Shown here: piece after piece, positions 13,784 through 21,046 of the stretch
Layout of the letters: each line of letters starts with the position of its first letter
How positions within the stretch are numbered: the stretch's first letter is position 1
Assembly (NCBI GenBank): GCA_013153455.1
Contig: JAADEK010000062.1
Coordinates: forward strand, 1-21,804
Reading direction: 5' to 3'
Length of the DNA: 21,804 nucleotides
DNA from: Aquificota bacterium
Lineage (GTDB): Bacteria > Aquificota > Aquificia > Aquificales > Aquificaceae
Notes under the pieces: model-generated
The model's input: only the letters and a program-made list of their open reading frames with translations
Told to the model about the DNA's origin: nothing
The model's database searches: none
Made by a program: the position numbers and the translations under genes

Positions 13784-13803
13784 GGCGCCCCGGGCGGGGC
13801 GCC
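13784..13803 (-). repeat. G+C-only hairpin just upstream of the transporter start
   Basis: GGCGCCCC (13784-13791) and GGGGCGCC (13796-13803) form a perfect 8-bp stem around a 4-nt loop. In the leftward transcript it ends about 9-12 nt before the transporter start codon and is followed only by CTTTG, so it is a poor intrinsic terminator. It could impede ribosome or polymerase access to the transporter gene, or act as a weak terminator after glmU. Confidence 0.55.
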
Positions 13804-13814
13804 AAAAAAGCATA

Positions 13815-13837
13815 GGGGGAGGGAGGGGGAGGGAGGG
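13815..13837 (+). other. Potential G-quadruplex tract between glmU and the transporter gene
   Basis: Five runs of three to five G (13815-13819, 13821-13823, 13825-13829, 13831-13833, 13835-13837) are separated by single A bases. This fits the G3+N1-7 quadruplex rule with the shortest possible loops. The G-rich strand is the template for leftward transcription, so the RNA would be C-rich. The rest of the 135-bp gap to glmU (13838-13909) is pyrimidine- and AT-rich, with nothing else recognisable. Confidence 0.6.
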
Positions 13838-13909
13838 AGTTTCTCACCCTTTCTCTCCCTTCGTGCCCCCTCTCACATCAGAGGCAAATTTTATTTTAAC
13901 GGAACCAGA

Positions 13910-15301
13910 TTATTTGTCAAGGAACTTTTTCCCCTTTTCGGGGATTATCCTCAACTCGGGTCTTGATATAACAAACGCGTAATCGGGGACGTCCTTGTTC
14001 ACGACCGACCCTCCCGCGATGAAGGAAAAGCTCCCTATCTTTACGGGCGCAACGATTAACGAATTGCTCCCGAGAAAAGCGCGCTCACCCACAAAGCTCT
14101 CGTGCTTCCTCTTCCCGTCGTAGTTCGCAAAGACCACACCCGCCCCGACGTTAACACCCTTCCCGAGCGTAGCGTCCCCTATGTATGCCAAGTGCTTCGC
14201 CCTCACATCCTCCCCGATTACGCTCTTTTTCACCTCAACGAAGTTCCCAATGTGAGCACCGCTCCTTACGTGCGCCCCGTCCCGAATGCGCGCAAAGGGA
14301 CCGAGAACCGCCCCGTCCTCAACCCGGGAACGCTCAACAACCGTATACTCACCTATGCGGACGTTCCTGCCTATCGTTGAGTCAACGATAACGCTCCCGC
14401 TCCCTATAACGCTACCCTTCCCTACCTTTGTTTTTCCCTTCAGTTGCGCTCCGGGAAAAATCTCAACGTCGTTCTCAAGCGATACATCGGGCTCTATCCA
14501 TACCGTCTCGGGAAAGTGAACCGTGACGCCCCTGTCCGTCCAGAACTTTATTAGCTTCAACTTTATGAGGTTTTCCGCTATAGCGAGCTCCCAGCGTGTG
14601 TTTACACCTATGACCTCGGAAGGCTCCCGAGCCATAAAGGAGCGAACCTCATACCCCTTTTTACTCATATACTCAACGACGTCCGTAAGGTAAAGCTCAC
14701 CCGTAGCCCGACTCGGCTTTATACTGTATAGAGCCTCAAGGAGCCAAGGAGCGTAAAAGATGTATACCCCCGCGTTTACCTCGGTTATCCTCTTTTCCTC
14801 CGCGCTCGCGTCCTTTTCCTCAACTATCCTCAGAACCCTGTCCGTCCCGGGCTCTTTTAGAACCCTACCGTAGCCCGTAGGGTCCGGCAGGTGAGCGGTA
14901 AGGACAACACCACCCAACTTTACCCCCTCGTATGCCTTTACCATGTAAATAAACTGTTGCATATTCCTTATAGTCTCACCGCTCACGAGAGGGCTATCCC
15001 CGTTTATGATGAGGACGTATCCGTCGTAACTCGCAAAGAAGTCCTTAGCGGAAAGAACCGCGTCCGCGGTCCCGCCCTTCGGGTTCTTCTGTATAAAGAA
15101 CTTTAGATTTTCATCCTTAAAGGCTTCCATTACCTCCTGCGCCTTGTGTCCCACAACGAGCGCTATCTCGTCTATCTTCCCGTTTCTGACGTTCGTAATA
15201 ACATACCAAAGCATAGGCTTTCCGAGAATCTCGTGAAGAACCTTCGGTTTTTCGCTCCTGAAGCGGGTCCCGAGACCCGCAGCGAGGACGATAGCTCTCA
15301 T
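13910..15301 (-). CDS. glmU: Bifunctional GlmU: GlcN-1-P acetyltransferase and GlcNAc-1-P uridyltransferase
   Basis: GlmU acetylates glucosamine 1-phosphate and then couples it to UTP, giving UDP-GlcNAc for peptidoglycan and lipid A. The N-terminal uridyltransferase has LAAGLGTRFRSEKPKVLHEI, GTADAVLSA, INGDSPLV, a GYGRV segment, EEKDAS and EVNAGVY. The C-terminal left-handed beta-helix begins near residue 250 and contains ARIRDGAHVRSGAHIGNFVEVK and KHLAYIGDATLGKGVNVGAGVVFANYDGKRKH with the acetyltransferase residues. The 463-residue length is normal. It follows lpxA by 13 bp in the same direction, placing UDP-GlcNAc supply next to its first lipid A consumer. A -10-like TAAGAT ends exactly 7 nt before the ATG, overlapping the lpxA stop region, so an internal promoter is possible. 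Confidence 0.97.
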   Translation of the reverse strand: MRAIVLAAGLGTRFRSEKPKVLHEILGKPMLWYVITNVRNGKIDEIALVVGHKAQEVMEAFKDENLKFFIQKNPKGGTADAVLSAKDFFASYDGYVLIINGDSPLVSGETIRNMQQFIYMVKAYEGVKLGGVVLTAHLPDPTGYGRVLKEPGTDRVLRIVEEKDASAEEKRITEVNAGVYIFYAPWLLEALYSIKPSRATGELYLTDVVEYMSKKGYEVRSFMAREPSEVIGVNTRWELAIAENLIKLKLIKFWTDRGVTVHFPETVWIEPDVSLENDVEIFPGAQLKGKTKVGKGSVIGSGSVIVDSTIGRNVRIGEYTVVERSRVEDGAVLGPFARIRDGAHVRSGAHIGNFVEVKKSVIGEDVRAKHLAYIGDATLGKGVNVGAGVVFANYDGKRKHESFVGERAFLGSNSLIVAPVKIGSFSFIAGGSVVNKDVPDYAFVISRPELRIIPEKGKKFLDK

Positions 15302-15314
15302 CGGTTTAATCTTA

Positions 15315-16100
15315 TCAGTCCCTGTGGTGGCGTGCCACCCCTCTTTTTGAACTTTTTATAAACTCAACTAAAAGCCTTACCTCTTCGTATTGACCGAGTT
15401 CCTCAAGGACTTTCTTAAGCGCTTCCTGACGGGGGAGCGAGCTTCTGAAGATAATCCTGTATGCCCTTGAAAGGGCGTTTATGACCTCCTTGGGGAAGTT
15501 CCTCCGCTTTAGACCTATCGTGTTTATACCGTAGAGCTTCGCGTGCTGACCGGAAGCAACCGTAAAGGGCGGTATGTCCAGCGAAACACCCGAAAGTCCT
15601 CCAACCATGGCGTAGGCGCCGACGCGAGCCCACTGGTGAACCGCGGAAAGACCCCCTATGAAGGCGTATTGACCGACCTCAACGTGTCCCCCGAGCGTCG
15701 CGCAGTTCGCCATTATCACACCCTTTCCCACGACGCAATCGTGTGCAACGTGCGAGTAAGCCATCAGCATAACCTCGTCCCCGACAACGGTTTTCCCCTT
15801 ATCAAGACTCGTCCCGCGGTGAATCGTCACATACTCACGAATAATCACCCTGTTTCCTATCTCAACCGATGTCTCCTCACCCTTGTAGCGGAGGTGCTGG
15901 GGCTCCTCACCTATGACCGCCCCGTCAAAGATTTTGCACTCCTCGCCTATGGTGACGTTTCCCTTTATACTCACCCTGCTTCCTATCTTCGTCCCCTTTC
16001 CTATCTTTACGTTTCCTTTTATAACCGTAAAGGGTCCTATCTCAACGTCTTCGGGAATCTCAACGTTTCCCTCTATGATTACCGTGTCGTGGACGTTCAT
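15315..16100 (-). CDS. lpxA: UDP-N-acetylglucosamine acyltransferase LpxA
   Basis: LpxA transfers a 3-hydroxyacyl chain from acyl-ACP to UDP-GlcNAc, the first step of lipid A synthesis in the cytoplasm. The 261-residue protein is a trimeric left-handed beta-helix with hexapeptide repeats throughout. Key segments are IREYVTIHRGT, LMAYSHVAHDCVVG with His117 and catalytic His120 (the family's AHxAHDC), ATLGGHVEVG, GGLSAVHQ and QHAKLYGINTIGLKRR. The ATG at 16100 has a GGGAG site 8 nt upstream and a TAAAAT candidate -10 at 16136-16131 on the minus strand. glmU follows after 13 bp. murI diverges across 55 bp. Confidence 0.96.
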   Translation of the reverse strand: MNVHDTVIIEGNVEIPEDVEIGPFTVIKGNVKIGKGTKIGSRVSIKGNVTIGEECKIFDGAVIGEEPQHLRYKGEETSVEIGNRVIIREYVTIHRGTSLDKGKTVVGDEVMLMAYSHVAHDCVVGKGVIMANCATLGGHVEVGQYAFIGGLSAVHQWARVGAYAMVGGLSGVSLDIPPFTVASGQHAKLYGINTIGLKRRNFPKEVINALSRAYRIIFRSSLPRQEALKKVLEELGQYEEVRLLVEFIKSSKRGVARHHRD

Positions 16101-16155
16101 CGTGCACTCCCGTTGTGAGCTTTTAGGTTAATTTTAACAGGCTAAAATTTTCTCT
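16101..16155. promoter_or_regulatory. Divergent promoter region, lpxA / murI
   Basis: This gap is 55 bp. For murI, TAAAAT (16143-16148) ends exactly 7 nt before the ATG and there is no Shine-Dalgarno site. For lpxA, the minus-strand TAAAAT (16136-16131) is about 30 nt from the ATG, leaving room for a leader with GGGAG. The two directions therefore look leaderless and leadered respectively. No convincing -35 was found. Confidence 0.4.
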
Positions 16156-16920
16156 ATGAAAATAGGGATTTTTGACAGCGGTGTGGGGGGGCTTACGGTC
16201 CTCAAGGCGGTAAGGAGAAGATACCCGAGGGCGGATATCGTATACCTCGGGGACACCGCGCGCGTCCCCTACGGTATAAGGTCAAAAAGCACCATAGTGA
16301 GGTTTACGCTTGAGTGCGCGGAGTTTTTAGTCTCAAAAGAGGTTGACCTCCTTATAGTTGCCTGCAACACCGCAAGCGCCCACGCGCTTGACGTCCTTAG
16401 AAAGGAGCTGAGCATACCCGTTTTCGGTGTTATAGAACCGGGGGTAAAAGAAGCCCTCAGGCTCACAAAGAGCGGGAACGTCGGTGTGATAGGAACGAGC
16501 GCGACGATAAGGAGCGGTGCGTATCAGAGAAAGCTCTCGTCCGCGGGCGTTCGCGTCTTTACAAAAGCGTGTCCCCTCTTTGTTCCGCTCGTTGAGGAGG
16601 GACTCGTTGAGGGTGATATAACCCGCTCCGTGGTTGAGCATTACCTCTCGGAGCTAAAAGGAAAGATAGACACGCTCATCCTCGGTTGCACACACTACCC
16701 CCTCCTTAAAAAGGAGATAGAGAACTTCCTTAGGGGTGTTAACGTCGTAGATTCCTCGGAAGCCCTTGCGCTTTCCCTTTCTTCCTTCGTTCGGGACGAA
16801 GGCTCCTCAAGCCTTGAGCTTTACTTTACGGACCTCTCCCAAAACCTTGAGTTTATGGTTAACTTTATACTCGGGAAAGGGGAGGGGATACGCCTCGCGA
16901 GGGGGGTATTTGCAACCTGA
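16156..16920 (+). CDS. murI: Glutamate racemase MurI
   Basis: MurI interconverts L- and D-glutamate in the cytoplasm, giving the D-glutamate used in peptidoglycan stem peptides. The 254-residue protein starts with IGIFDSGVGGLTVLKAV (Asp7-Ser8 at the active site). It carries YLGDTARVPYG, the first catalytic cysteine in VACNTASA (Cys70), GVIEPGVKEAL, IGTSATIRSGAYQ, and the second catalytic cysteine in LGCTHYPLL (Cys178). Both cysteines of the two-base mechanism are therefore present. The length is typical. The ATG has no Shine-Dalgarno site and a -10-like TAAAAT at 7 nt. It is followed by the ribosomal operon promoter region 74 bp before rplN. Confidence 0.97.
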   Translation: MKIGIFDSGVGGLTVLKAVRRRYPRADIVYLGDTARVPYGIRSKSTIVRFTLECAEFLVSKEVDLLIVACNTASAHALDVLRKELSIPVFGVIEPGVKEALRLTKSGNVGVIGTSATIRSGAYQRKLSSAGVRVFTKACPLFVPLVEEGLVEGDITRSVVEHYLSELKGKIDTLILGCTHYPLLKKEIENFLRGVNVVDSSEALALSLSSFVRDEGSSSLELYFTDLSQNLEFMVNFILGKGEGIRLARGVFAT

Positions 16921-16947
16921 CAAAAACGCCCTAAATTAATCTATTTG

Positions 16948-16956
16948 TGGTATAAT
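16948..16956 (+). promoter_or_regulatory. Extended -10 promoter of the ribosomal protein operon
   Basis: TGG followed by a perfect consensus TATAAT (16951-16956) forms an extended -10 element in the AT-rich gap after murI. No good -35 hexamer sits at 16-18 bp upstream. Initiation would fall near 16963, leaving a leader of about 32 nt that holds the AGAGGTGAT Shine-Dalgarno site of rplN. It is the best -10 match I found in the window. Confidence 0.65.
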
Positions 16957-16994
16957 ACTAATTTGCCTTACTCATCAAAGAGAGGTGATAAGCC

Positions 16995-17360
16995 ATGATA
17001 CAGAGGCAAACTTACTTAAACGTTGCGGACAACTCGGGCGCAAAGAGGGTTCAGGTAATAGGTATACCCTACGCCCCGAGGAAATACGCAACCCTCGGGG
17101 ACGTCGTTACGGTAACCGTAAAAGAAGCCCTGCCTCAAGGGAACGCAAAGAAGGGAAAGATATACAGGGCTATAATCGTCAGAACCGCAAAGGAAGTAAG
17201 GAGACCCGACGGGAGTTATATAAAGTTTGACGACAACGCTTGCGTTTTACTGAACCAATACGGTGAACCCCTCGGGACGCGGGTTCTCGGTCCCATCGCG
17301 AGAGAGGTAAGGAACAAAGGCTACACGAAGATAGCTTCACTCGCACCGGAGGTGGTCTGA
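16995..17360 (+). CDS. rplN: 50S ribosomal protein L14
   Basis: L14 binds 23S rRNA at the subunit interface. The 121-residue sequence starts [24 protein letters not shown], matching the universal N-terminus (MIQ...L.VADNSGA). It contains [18 protein letters not shown]-like [29 protein letters not shown] and [13 protein letters not shown]. Translation starts at ATG 16995 behind AGAGGTGAT. It is the first gene of this cluster: murI, not rpsQ, lies upstream, so the S10-spc block is split before L14. Its stop shares one base with the rplX ATG (TGATG). Confidence 0.98.
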   Translation: MIQRQTYLNVADNSGAKRVQVIGIPYAPRKYATLGDVVTVTVKEALPQGNAKKGKIYRAIIVRTAKEVRRPDGSYIKFDDNACVLLNQYGEPLGTRVLGPIAREVRNKGYTKIASLAPEVV

Positions 17361-17755
17361 TGGCGGCAAAGATAAAGAAGGGAGACACCGTAGTAGTGGT
17401 TCGGGGAAAGGAAAAAGGGAAACAAGGGAAGGTCCTGAGGGTATACGAAAGGGTAAAGCGCAGGAACAAAAAGGGAGAGCCCGTTTACGTGAGGCACTTT
17501 GTGGTCGTTGAAGGCGTCAGACTCATAAAGAAGCACGTAAAGCCCATAGAGGGCGTCAGGGAAGGCGGGATAATAGAGGTTGAAGGACCCATAGACATAA
17601 GCAACGTAATGCTCCTTTGCCCTAACTGCAACAAGCCCACGAAAGTGGGCTTTCGTATCGTTGAGGAAGAGGGTGTAAGGAGGAAGTATCGCTACTGTAA
17701 GAAGTGCGGAGAGAATATAGACCTCGTGAGCGAGAAGGTTATAAAGGGAGGCTGA
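17360..17755 (+). CDS. rplX: 50S ribosomal protein L24 with C-terminal zinc ribbon
   Basis: L24 is an early-assembly protein that binds the 5' domain of 23S rRNA. The 131-residue form has the KOW motif [20 protein letters not shown] (about residues 6-25). A basic loop with RRNKKGE follows, then a LLCPNC ... YCKKCG segment whose four cysteines (87, 90, 113, 116) can bind zinc. The extended form with C-x2-C pairs is known in various bacteria and is longer than the roughly 104-residue E. coli protein. The start overlaps the rplN stop by one base, and the GGAGGTGG ribosome site lies inside rplN. rplE starts one base after its stop. Confidence 0.96.
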   Translation: MAAKIKKGDTVVVVRGKEKGKQGKVLRVYERVKRRNKKGEPVYVRHFVVVEGVRLIKKHVKPIEGVREGGIIEVEGPIDISNVMLLCPNCNKPTKVGFRIVEEEGVRRKYRYCKKCGENIDLVSEKVIKGG

Positions 17756-17756
17756 T

Positions 17757-18323
17757 ATGAGCGAGACCGCTACGAAATACGTCCCCCGTCTTTACAAAAA
17801 GTATAAGGAGGACGTCGTTCCGAAGCTCGTCCAGAAGTTCCAGTATAAAAACCCCATGCAGGTGCCCCGCCTTGAGAAGATAGTCGTCAACATGGGTGTG
17901 GGTGAAGCGGTTCAGGATATAAAACAACTGGAAAGGGCGGTGGAAGACCTCAGGGCTATAACCGGGCAACAGCCCGTAATCACGCGAGCGAGGAAGTCCG
18001 AAGCGGGATTTAAGCTCAGGAAGGGTATGCCAATAGGGTGTAAGGTCACGCTCCGTAAGGAGCGTATGTGGGACTTCCTTGATAAAGTGATATCGGTAGC
18101 ACTCCCGAGGGTAAAGGACTTCAAGGGACTCAGTCCCCGTTCCTTTGACGGAAGGGGTAATTACGCCTTCGGTCTTTCGGAGCAAATAGTCTTTCCGGAG
18201 ATAGACTACGACAAGGTAGACCGCATAAGGGGGATGGACATAATAATAAACACAACCGCGAAGACGGACGAGGAAGCCTACTGGCTTCTTTCACTGCTCG
18301 GACTGCCCATAAGGGCTATGTGA
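17757..18323 (+). CDS. rplE: 50S ribosomal protein L5
   Basis: L5 binds 5S rRNA in the central protuberance and contacts tRNA and S13. The 188-residue sequence has [60 protein letters not shown] and [23 protein letters not shown], all typical of the family. About ten extra N-terminal residues precede the usual start. GGGAGG lies before the ATG, overlapping the end of rplX. rpsN follows after 27 bp. Confidence 0.98.
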   Translation: MSETATKYVPRLYKKYKEDVVPKLVQKFQYKNPMQVPRLEKIVVNMGVGEAVQDIKQLERAVEDLRAITGQQPVITRARKSEAGFKLRKGMPIGCKVTLRKERMWDFLDKVISVALPRVKDFKGLSPRSFDGRGNYAFGLSEQIVFPEIDYDKVDRIRGMDIIINTTAKTDEEAYWLLSLLGLPIRAM

Positions 18324-18350
18324 TAAAATGATTTGTTTCAGGAGGTAAGG

Positions 18351-18539
18351 ATGCCGAGAAGGTGTAAGGTAGCCAAAGACCTTATGTATTACCCGAAGTG
18401 GAAAAGCAGGAAAAAAAATAGATGTCCCGTTTGCGGAAGACCGAGGGCGTTCATAAGGTATTTCAACATGTGCAGGATATGCTTCCGTGAGCACGCCCTC
18501 AGGGGCGACCTGCCCGGAGTAAGAAAGGCGAGCTGGTAA
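18351..18539 (+). CDS. rpsN: 30S ribosomal protein S14, zinc-binding type (S14Z)
   Basis: S14 is a small-subunit head protein. This 62-residue form is the short zinc-containing type, with CPVC (Cys25, Cys28) and CRIC (Cys41, Cys44) forming the zinc site and the family segments [19 protein letters not shown] and LPGVRKASW. The start is ATG 18351, directly behind a GGAGGTAAGG site. An in-frame ATG at 18333 would add six residues without such a site and is rejected. The 39-bp gap to rpsH holds a small GGGCTTTTGCCC hairpin and the rpsH ribosome site. Confidence 0.97.
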   Translation: MPRRCKVAKDLMYYPKWKSRKKNRCPVCGRPRAFIRYFNMCRICFREHALRGDLPGVRKASW

Positions 18540-18578
18540 GGGGCTTTTGCCCAACTGCCGGCTCGGAGGAGGTAAAGT

Positions 18579-19085
18579 ATGAGCTCCGTTGACCCGATAG
18601 CGGATATGTTCTCCGCCATTAAGAACGCGATAATGAGGAAGGACGACTTTCTCTACGTCCCCTCCTCAAAGTTCAAGGAGAGGATACTTGACGTTCTGAA
18701 GCGCGAAGGGTTTATAAAGGACTGGGAAGCGCTCAAGGGTGAACGCTACGAGGAAGAGCTGAAGAAGATGAAGGAGCTCGCGGAGCGCTCACCGAACCCC
18801 AAGATGAAGCGCTACTATCAGCAACTCCTTGACTACAACAAGGGGACCCAATACCCCCTCAAGATTTACCTCAAATACCTTGACCCAAAGAAGAGGAGGA
18901 GCGCGATAACGAACATCGTCCGCGTCTCAAAGGGAGGAAAGAGGATTTACGCGGGCGTAAGGACGATGCCATACGTAAAGAGGGGACTCGGTATAGCCAT
19001 AGTTTCAACCGACGCGGGCGTGATGACGGACCACGAGGCGAGAAAGAGAAGAAAGGGCGGTGAGGTTATCGCCTTCGTCTGGTAA
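18579..19085 (+). CDS. rpsH: 30S ribosomal protein S8 with Aquifex-type insertion
   Basis: S8 binds helix 21 of 16S rRNA and is a primary assembly protein. At 168 residues it is about 35-40 longer than usual. The excess is an internal, charged, helical segment (about residues 49-92, rich in Glu, Lys and Tyr) between the N-terminal DPIADMFSAIKNA domain and the sheet continuing PLKIYLKY. The conserved C-terminal part has RRSAITNIVRVSKGGKR and GLGIAIVSTDAGVMTDHEAR. A subdomain of this kind is described in Aquifex aeolicus S8, where it strengthens rRNA binding. Its presence is my strongest lineage marker. GGAGGTAAAG precedes the ATG. Confidence 0.97.
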   Translation: MSSVDPIADMFSAIKNAIMRKDDFLYVPSSKFKERILDVLKREGFIKDWEALKGERYEEELKKMKELAERSPNPKMKRYYQQLLDYNKGTQYPLKIYLKYLDPKKRRSAITNIVRVSKGGKRIYAGVRTMPYVKRGLGIAIVSTDAGVMTDHEARKRRKGGEVIAFVW

Positions 19086-19097
19086 GGAGGAGGGAAG

Positions 19098-19649
19098 ATG
19101 TCAAGACTCGCGAAAAAACCGATACCATACCCCGAAAACGTTAAGGTCTCTTACGACGAAAAGAGCCACGTCATAAAGGTTGAGGGACCAAAAGGCAAGC
19201 TTGAGCTAAACGTCCACCCCGACATAAAGGTAACCGTGAACCAACAAGAAAGGTGGATAAAGCTTGACAGACCGACGGACAGGAGCTTTCACAAAGCTAT
19301 ACACGGGACGATGGCTGCGCTCGTGAAGAACATGATAAAGGGAGTGACGGAAGGTTGGACAGAAGTTTTGGAGATACACGGGCTCGGATACAGGGCACAG
19401 CTGAAGGGCAACGTCCTTGAGCTTCACCTCGGAAAGTCTCACCCCGACATATACCCGATACCTCCCGATGTGAAGATAGAGGTAAAGGGGAACGAAATAC
19501 ACATATTCGGTATAGACAAGCAGAGGGTGGGTCAGGTCGCTGCGGAGATAAGGAGCTTCAGGAAACCCGACCCATACAAGGGCAAAGGTATAAGGTATAA
19601 GGGCGAACAGCTCAAGCTAAAGCCCGGAAAGCAGGCGGGTAAGAAGTAA
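19098..19649 (+). CDS. rplF: 50S ribosomal protein L6
   Basis: L6 lies near the factor-binding site of the large subunit. The 183-residue, two-domain protein begins [17 protein letters not shown] and has [58 protein letters not shown] and the C-terminal signature [20 protein letters not shown] Lys-rich tail ends the protein. AAGGAGGAGGG precedes the ATG. It is 12 bp from rpsH and 11 bp from rplR. Confidence 0.98.
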   Translation: MSRLAKKPIPYPENVKVSYDEKSHVIKVEGPKGKLELNVHPDIKVTVNQQERWIKLDRPTDRSFHKAIHGTMAALVKNMIKGVTEGWTEVLEIHGLGYRAQLKGNVLELHLGKSHPDIYPIPPDVKIEVKGNEIHIFGIDKQRVGQVAAEIRSFRKPDPYKGKGIRYKGEQLKLKPGKQAGKK

Positions 19650-19660
19650 GGAGGGGAGCC

Positions 19661-20035
19661 ATGGCTAAGCTAAAAACCAGAAGGGAAAAACGCCTGCGCA
19701 GGCACAAGAGGATAAGGAAAAAGGTCTTCGGGACACCGGAGCGTCCCCGTCTTGCGGTCTACAGGAGTCTAAACCACTTTTACGCCCAGATAATAGACGA
19801 CACGATAGGTCATACGCTCGTGAGCGCATCTACCTTAGACCCAGAGTTTGAAAGGATAACCGGAAAGAGGGGAGGAAAGTCTATAAAGGACGCTCAGGTG
19901 GTCGCGGAGATAATAGCGAAAAGGGCGCTTGAGAAGGGTATAAAGAAGGTTGTCTTTGACCGCGGGGGCTTTAAGTATCACGGTAAAATAAAAGCCTTCG
20001 CGGACAAGTGCAGAGAGATGGGCTTGGAGTTTTAG
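19661..20035 (+). CDS. rplR: 50S ribosomal protein L18
   Basis: L18 binds 5S rRNA together with L5. The 124-residue protein has a strongly basic N-terminus ([19 protein letters not shown]), then [51 protein letters not shown] and the C-terminal [19 protein letters not shown]. The length is normal. GGAGGGGAG precedes the ATG at 19661, and rpsE follows after 9 bp. Confidence 0.98.
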   Translation: MAKLKTRREKRLRRHKRIRKKVFGTPERPRLAVYRSLNHFYAQIIDDTIGHTLVSASTLDPEFERITGKRGGKSIKDAQVVAEIIAKRALEKGIKKVVFDRGGFKYHGKIKAFADKCREMGLEF

Positions 20036-20044
20036 GAGGTAATC

Positions 20045-20665
20045 ATGGGCGGTAAGGACATAGACAGGATGATAGAAGACAGGAGAAAGAAGCAAAAGAT
20101 AGAGGAGATACTCCACGAGCTTCCGCTTGAGGAGAGGCTCATATACGCCAACAGAACCGCACGCGTAACCAAGGGCGGTAGGCGTTTCTCTTTCAGCACG
20201 CTCGTTGTTGTAGGCGACAGGCGCGGACACGTGGGATTCGGTCACGGGAAAGCTAAGGAGGTTACGCTCGCCATAGCGAAGGGTATAGAGAAGGCTAAGA
20301 AGAACGTAATAAGGGTTCCGATTGTTGACGGGACGGTTCCTCACGACGTCATAGGAACCTTCGGCGCGACGAAGATAATCGTCCTTCCCGCAAGACGCGG
20401 AACGGGTGTCGTCGCGGGCGGTGCGGCAAAGCCCGTATTTGAACTCGCGGGATACACGGACGTCCTTACGAAGATAATAGGGAGCACGAACCCCGATAAC
20501 GTGGTGAGGGCGGTCTTTGACGCCCTTCTCCAGCTAAAGACACCCGAACAGATAGCAGAAGAGCGCGGGCTTCCCGTTGAGGAAATTCTCAAGCGCTACA
20601 GGCGCTACGCCCTCCCGAAGATGAACATAAAGCATTACTACCCTTGGAGGGGTATCTATGAGTAA
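20045..20665 (+). CDS. rpsE: 30S ribosomal protein S5 with terminal extensions
   Basis: S5 helps maintain decoding accuracy near the mRNA entry site. The 206-residue protein is about 40 longer than the E. coli form. The core has [71 protein letters not shown] and [11 protein letters not shown]. The extra length is an N-terminal charged helix (about 25 residues, [18 protein letters not shown]) and a C-terminal Tyr/Arg-rich tail ([19 protein letters not shown]). TAGGAGGTAA precedes the ATG. The 3' end overlaps rpmD by 8 bp. Confidence 0.97.
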   Translation: MGGKDIDRMIEDRRKKQKIEEILHELPLEERLIYANRTARVTKGGRRFSFSTLVVVGDRRGHVGFGHGKAKEVTLAIAKGIEKAKKNVIRVPIVDGTVPHDVIGTFGATKIIVLPARRGTGVVAGGAAKPVFELAGYTDVLTKIIGSTNPDNVVRAVFDALLQLKTPEQIAEERGLPVEEILKRYRRYALPKMNIKHYYPWRGIYE

Positions 20666-21035
20666 GATAAAGGTAAAGCTCCTGAGGGGTCTTGCGGGAG
20701 AGAGCGAAGCGAACATACAAGCGGTAAAGTCCCTCGGACTAAAAAAGCGCGGACAGGAGAGGATACTCCAAGACAACCCCATGGTCTGGGGCAACATAAA
20801 CAAAGCGTTCAAGCTCGTGGGCGTAGCCTACAGGATAGACTTCTCCGGTGAGATACCGAAGGTAGAGAGGGACCTATCGGAAGAGGGATACTGCAGGATA
20901 ATAAACAAGGACGGTGTATACACCAACGGTGAAGGTGTTTACTACTTTTCCCGTATAACCGACCTTGAGGATTTCCTGAAGAAGAAGGGCTACACGAGAT
21001 ACATAAACTGGGAAGGGAAAGAGGTAGAGATTTAA
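20658..21035 (+). CDS. rpmD: 50S ribosomal protein L30 with unusual C-terminal extension
   Basis: Bacterial L30 is normally about 60 residues. Here residues 1-60 match it: [36 protein letters not shown] and the [16 protein letters not shown] end that corresponds to the family's INKVxHLV. A further 65 residues follow without interruption (61-125, containing [28 protein letters not shown] and [11 protein letters not shown]). This segment looks folded, with aromatic residues and mixed helix and strand, rather than disordered, and I do not recognise it. There is no frame change or internal stop, and codon use is the same as in the core. The ATG overlaps the rpsE end by 8 bp, behind GGAGGGG. The position between S5 and L15 confirms identity. 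Confidence 0.93.
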   Translation: MSKIKVKLLRGLAGESEANIQAVKSLGLKKRGQERILQDNPMVWGNINKAFKLVGVAYRIDFSGEIPKVERDLSEEGYCRIINKDGVYTNGEGVYYFSRITDLEDFLKKKGYTRYINWEGKEVEI

Positions 21036-21046
21036 GGAGGTAAAAG

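Noticed and set aside
13772..13813. In-frame ATG at 13813 as the start of the AEC transporter
   Set aside because: The 13 added residues are Arg/Trp/Cys-rich, unlike family N-termini, and come from the palindrome. The ATG pair at 13774/13771 leads straight into the first membrane helix.
15543..16118. Open frame of 191 codons on the plus strand opposite lpxA
   Set aside because: It is the mirror of the hexapeptide-repeat coding sequence of lpxA; periodic Tyr/Leu/Asn residues reflect the repeat on the other strand.
18540..18552. GGGCTTTTGCCC hairpin between rpsN and rpsH as a terminator
   Set aside because: The stem is too short and has no following T tract, and the operon clearly continues with a strong ribosome site for rpsH.
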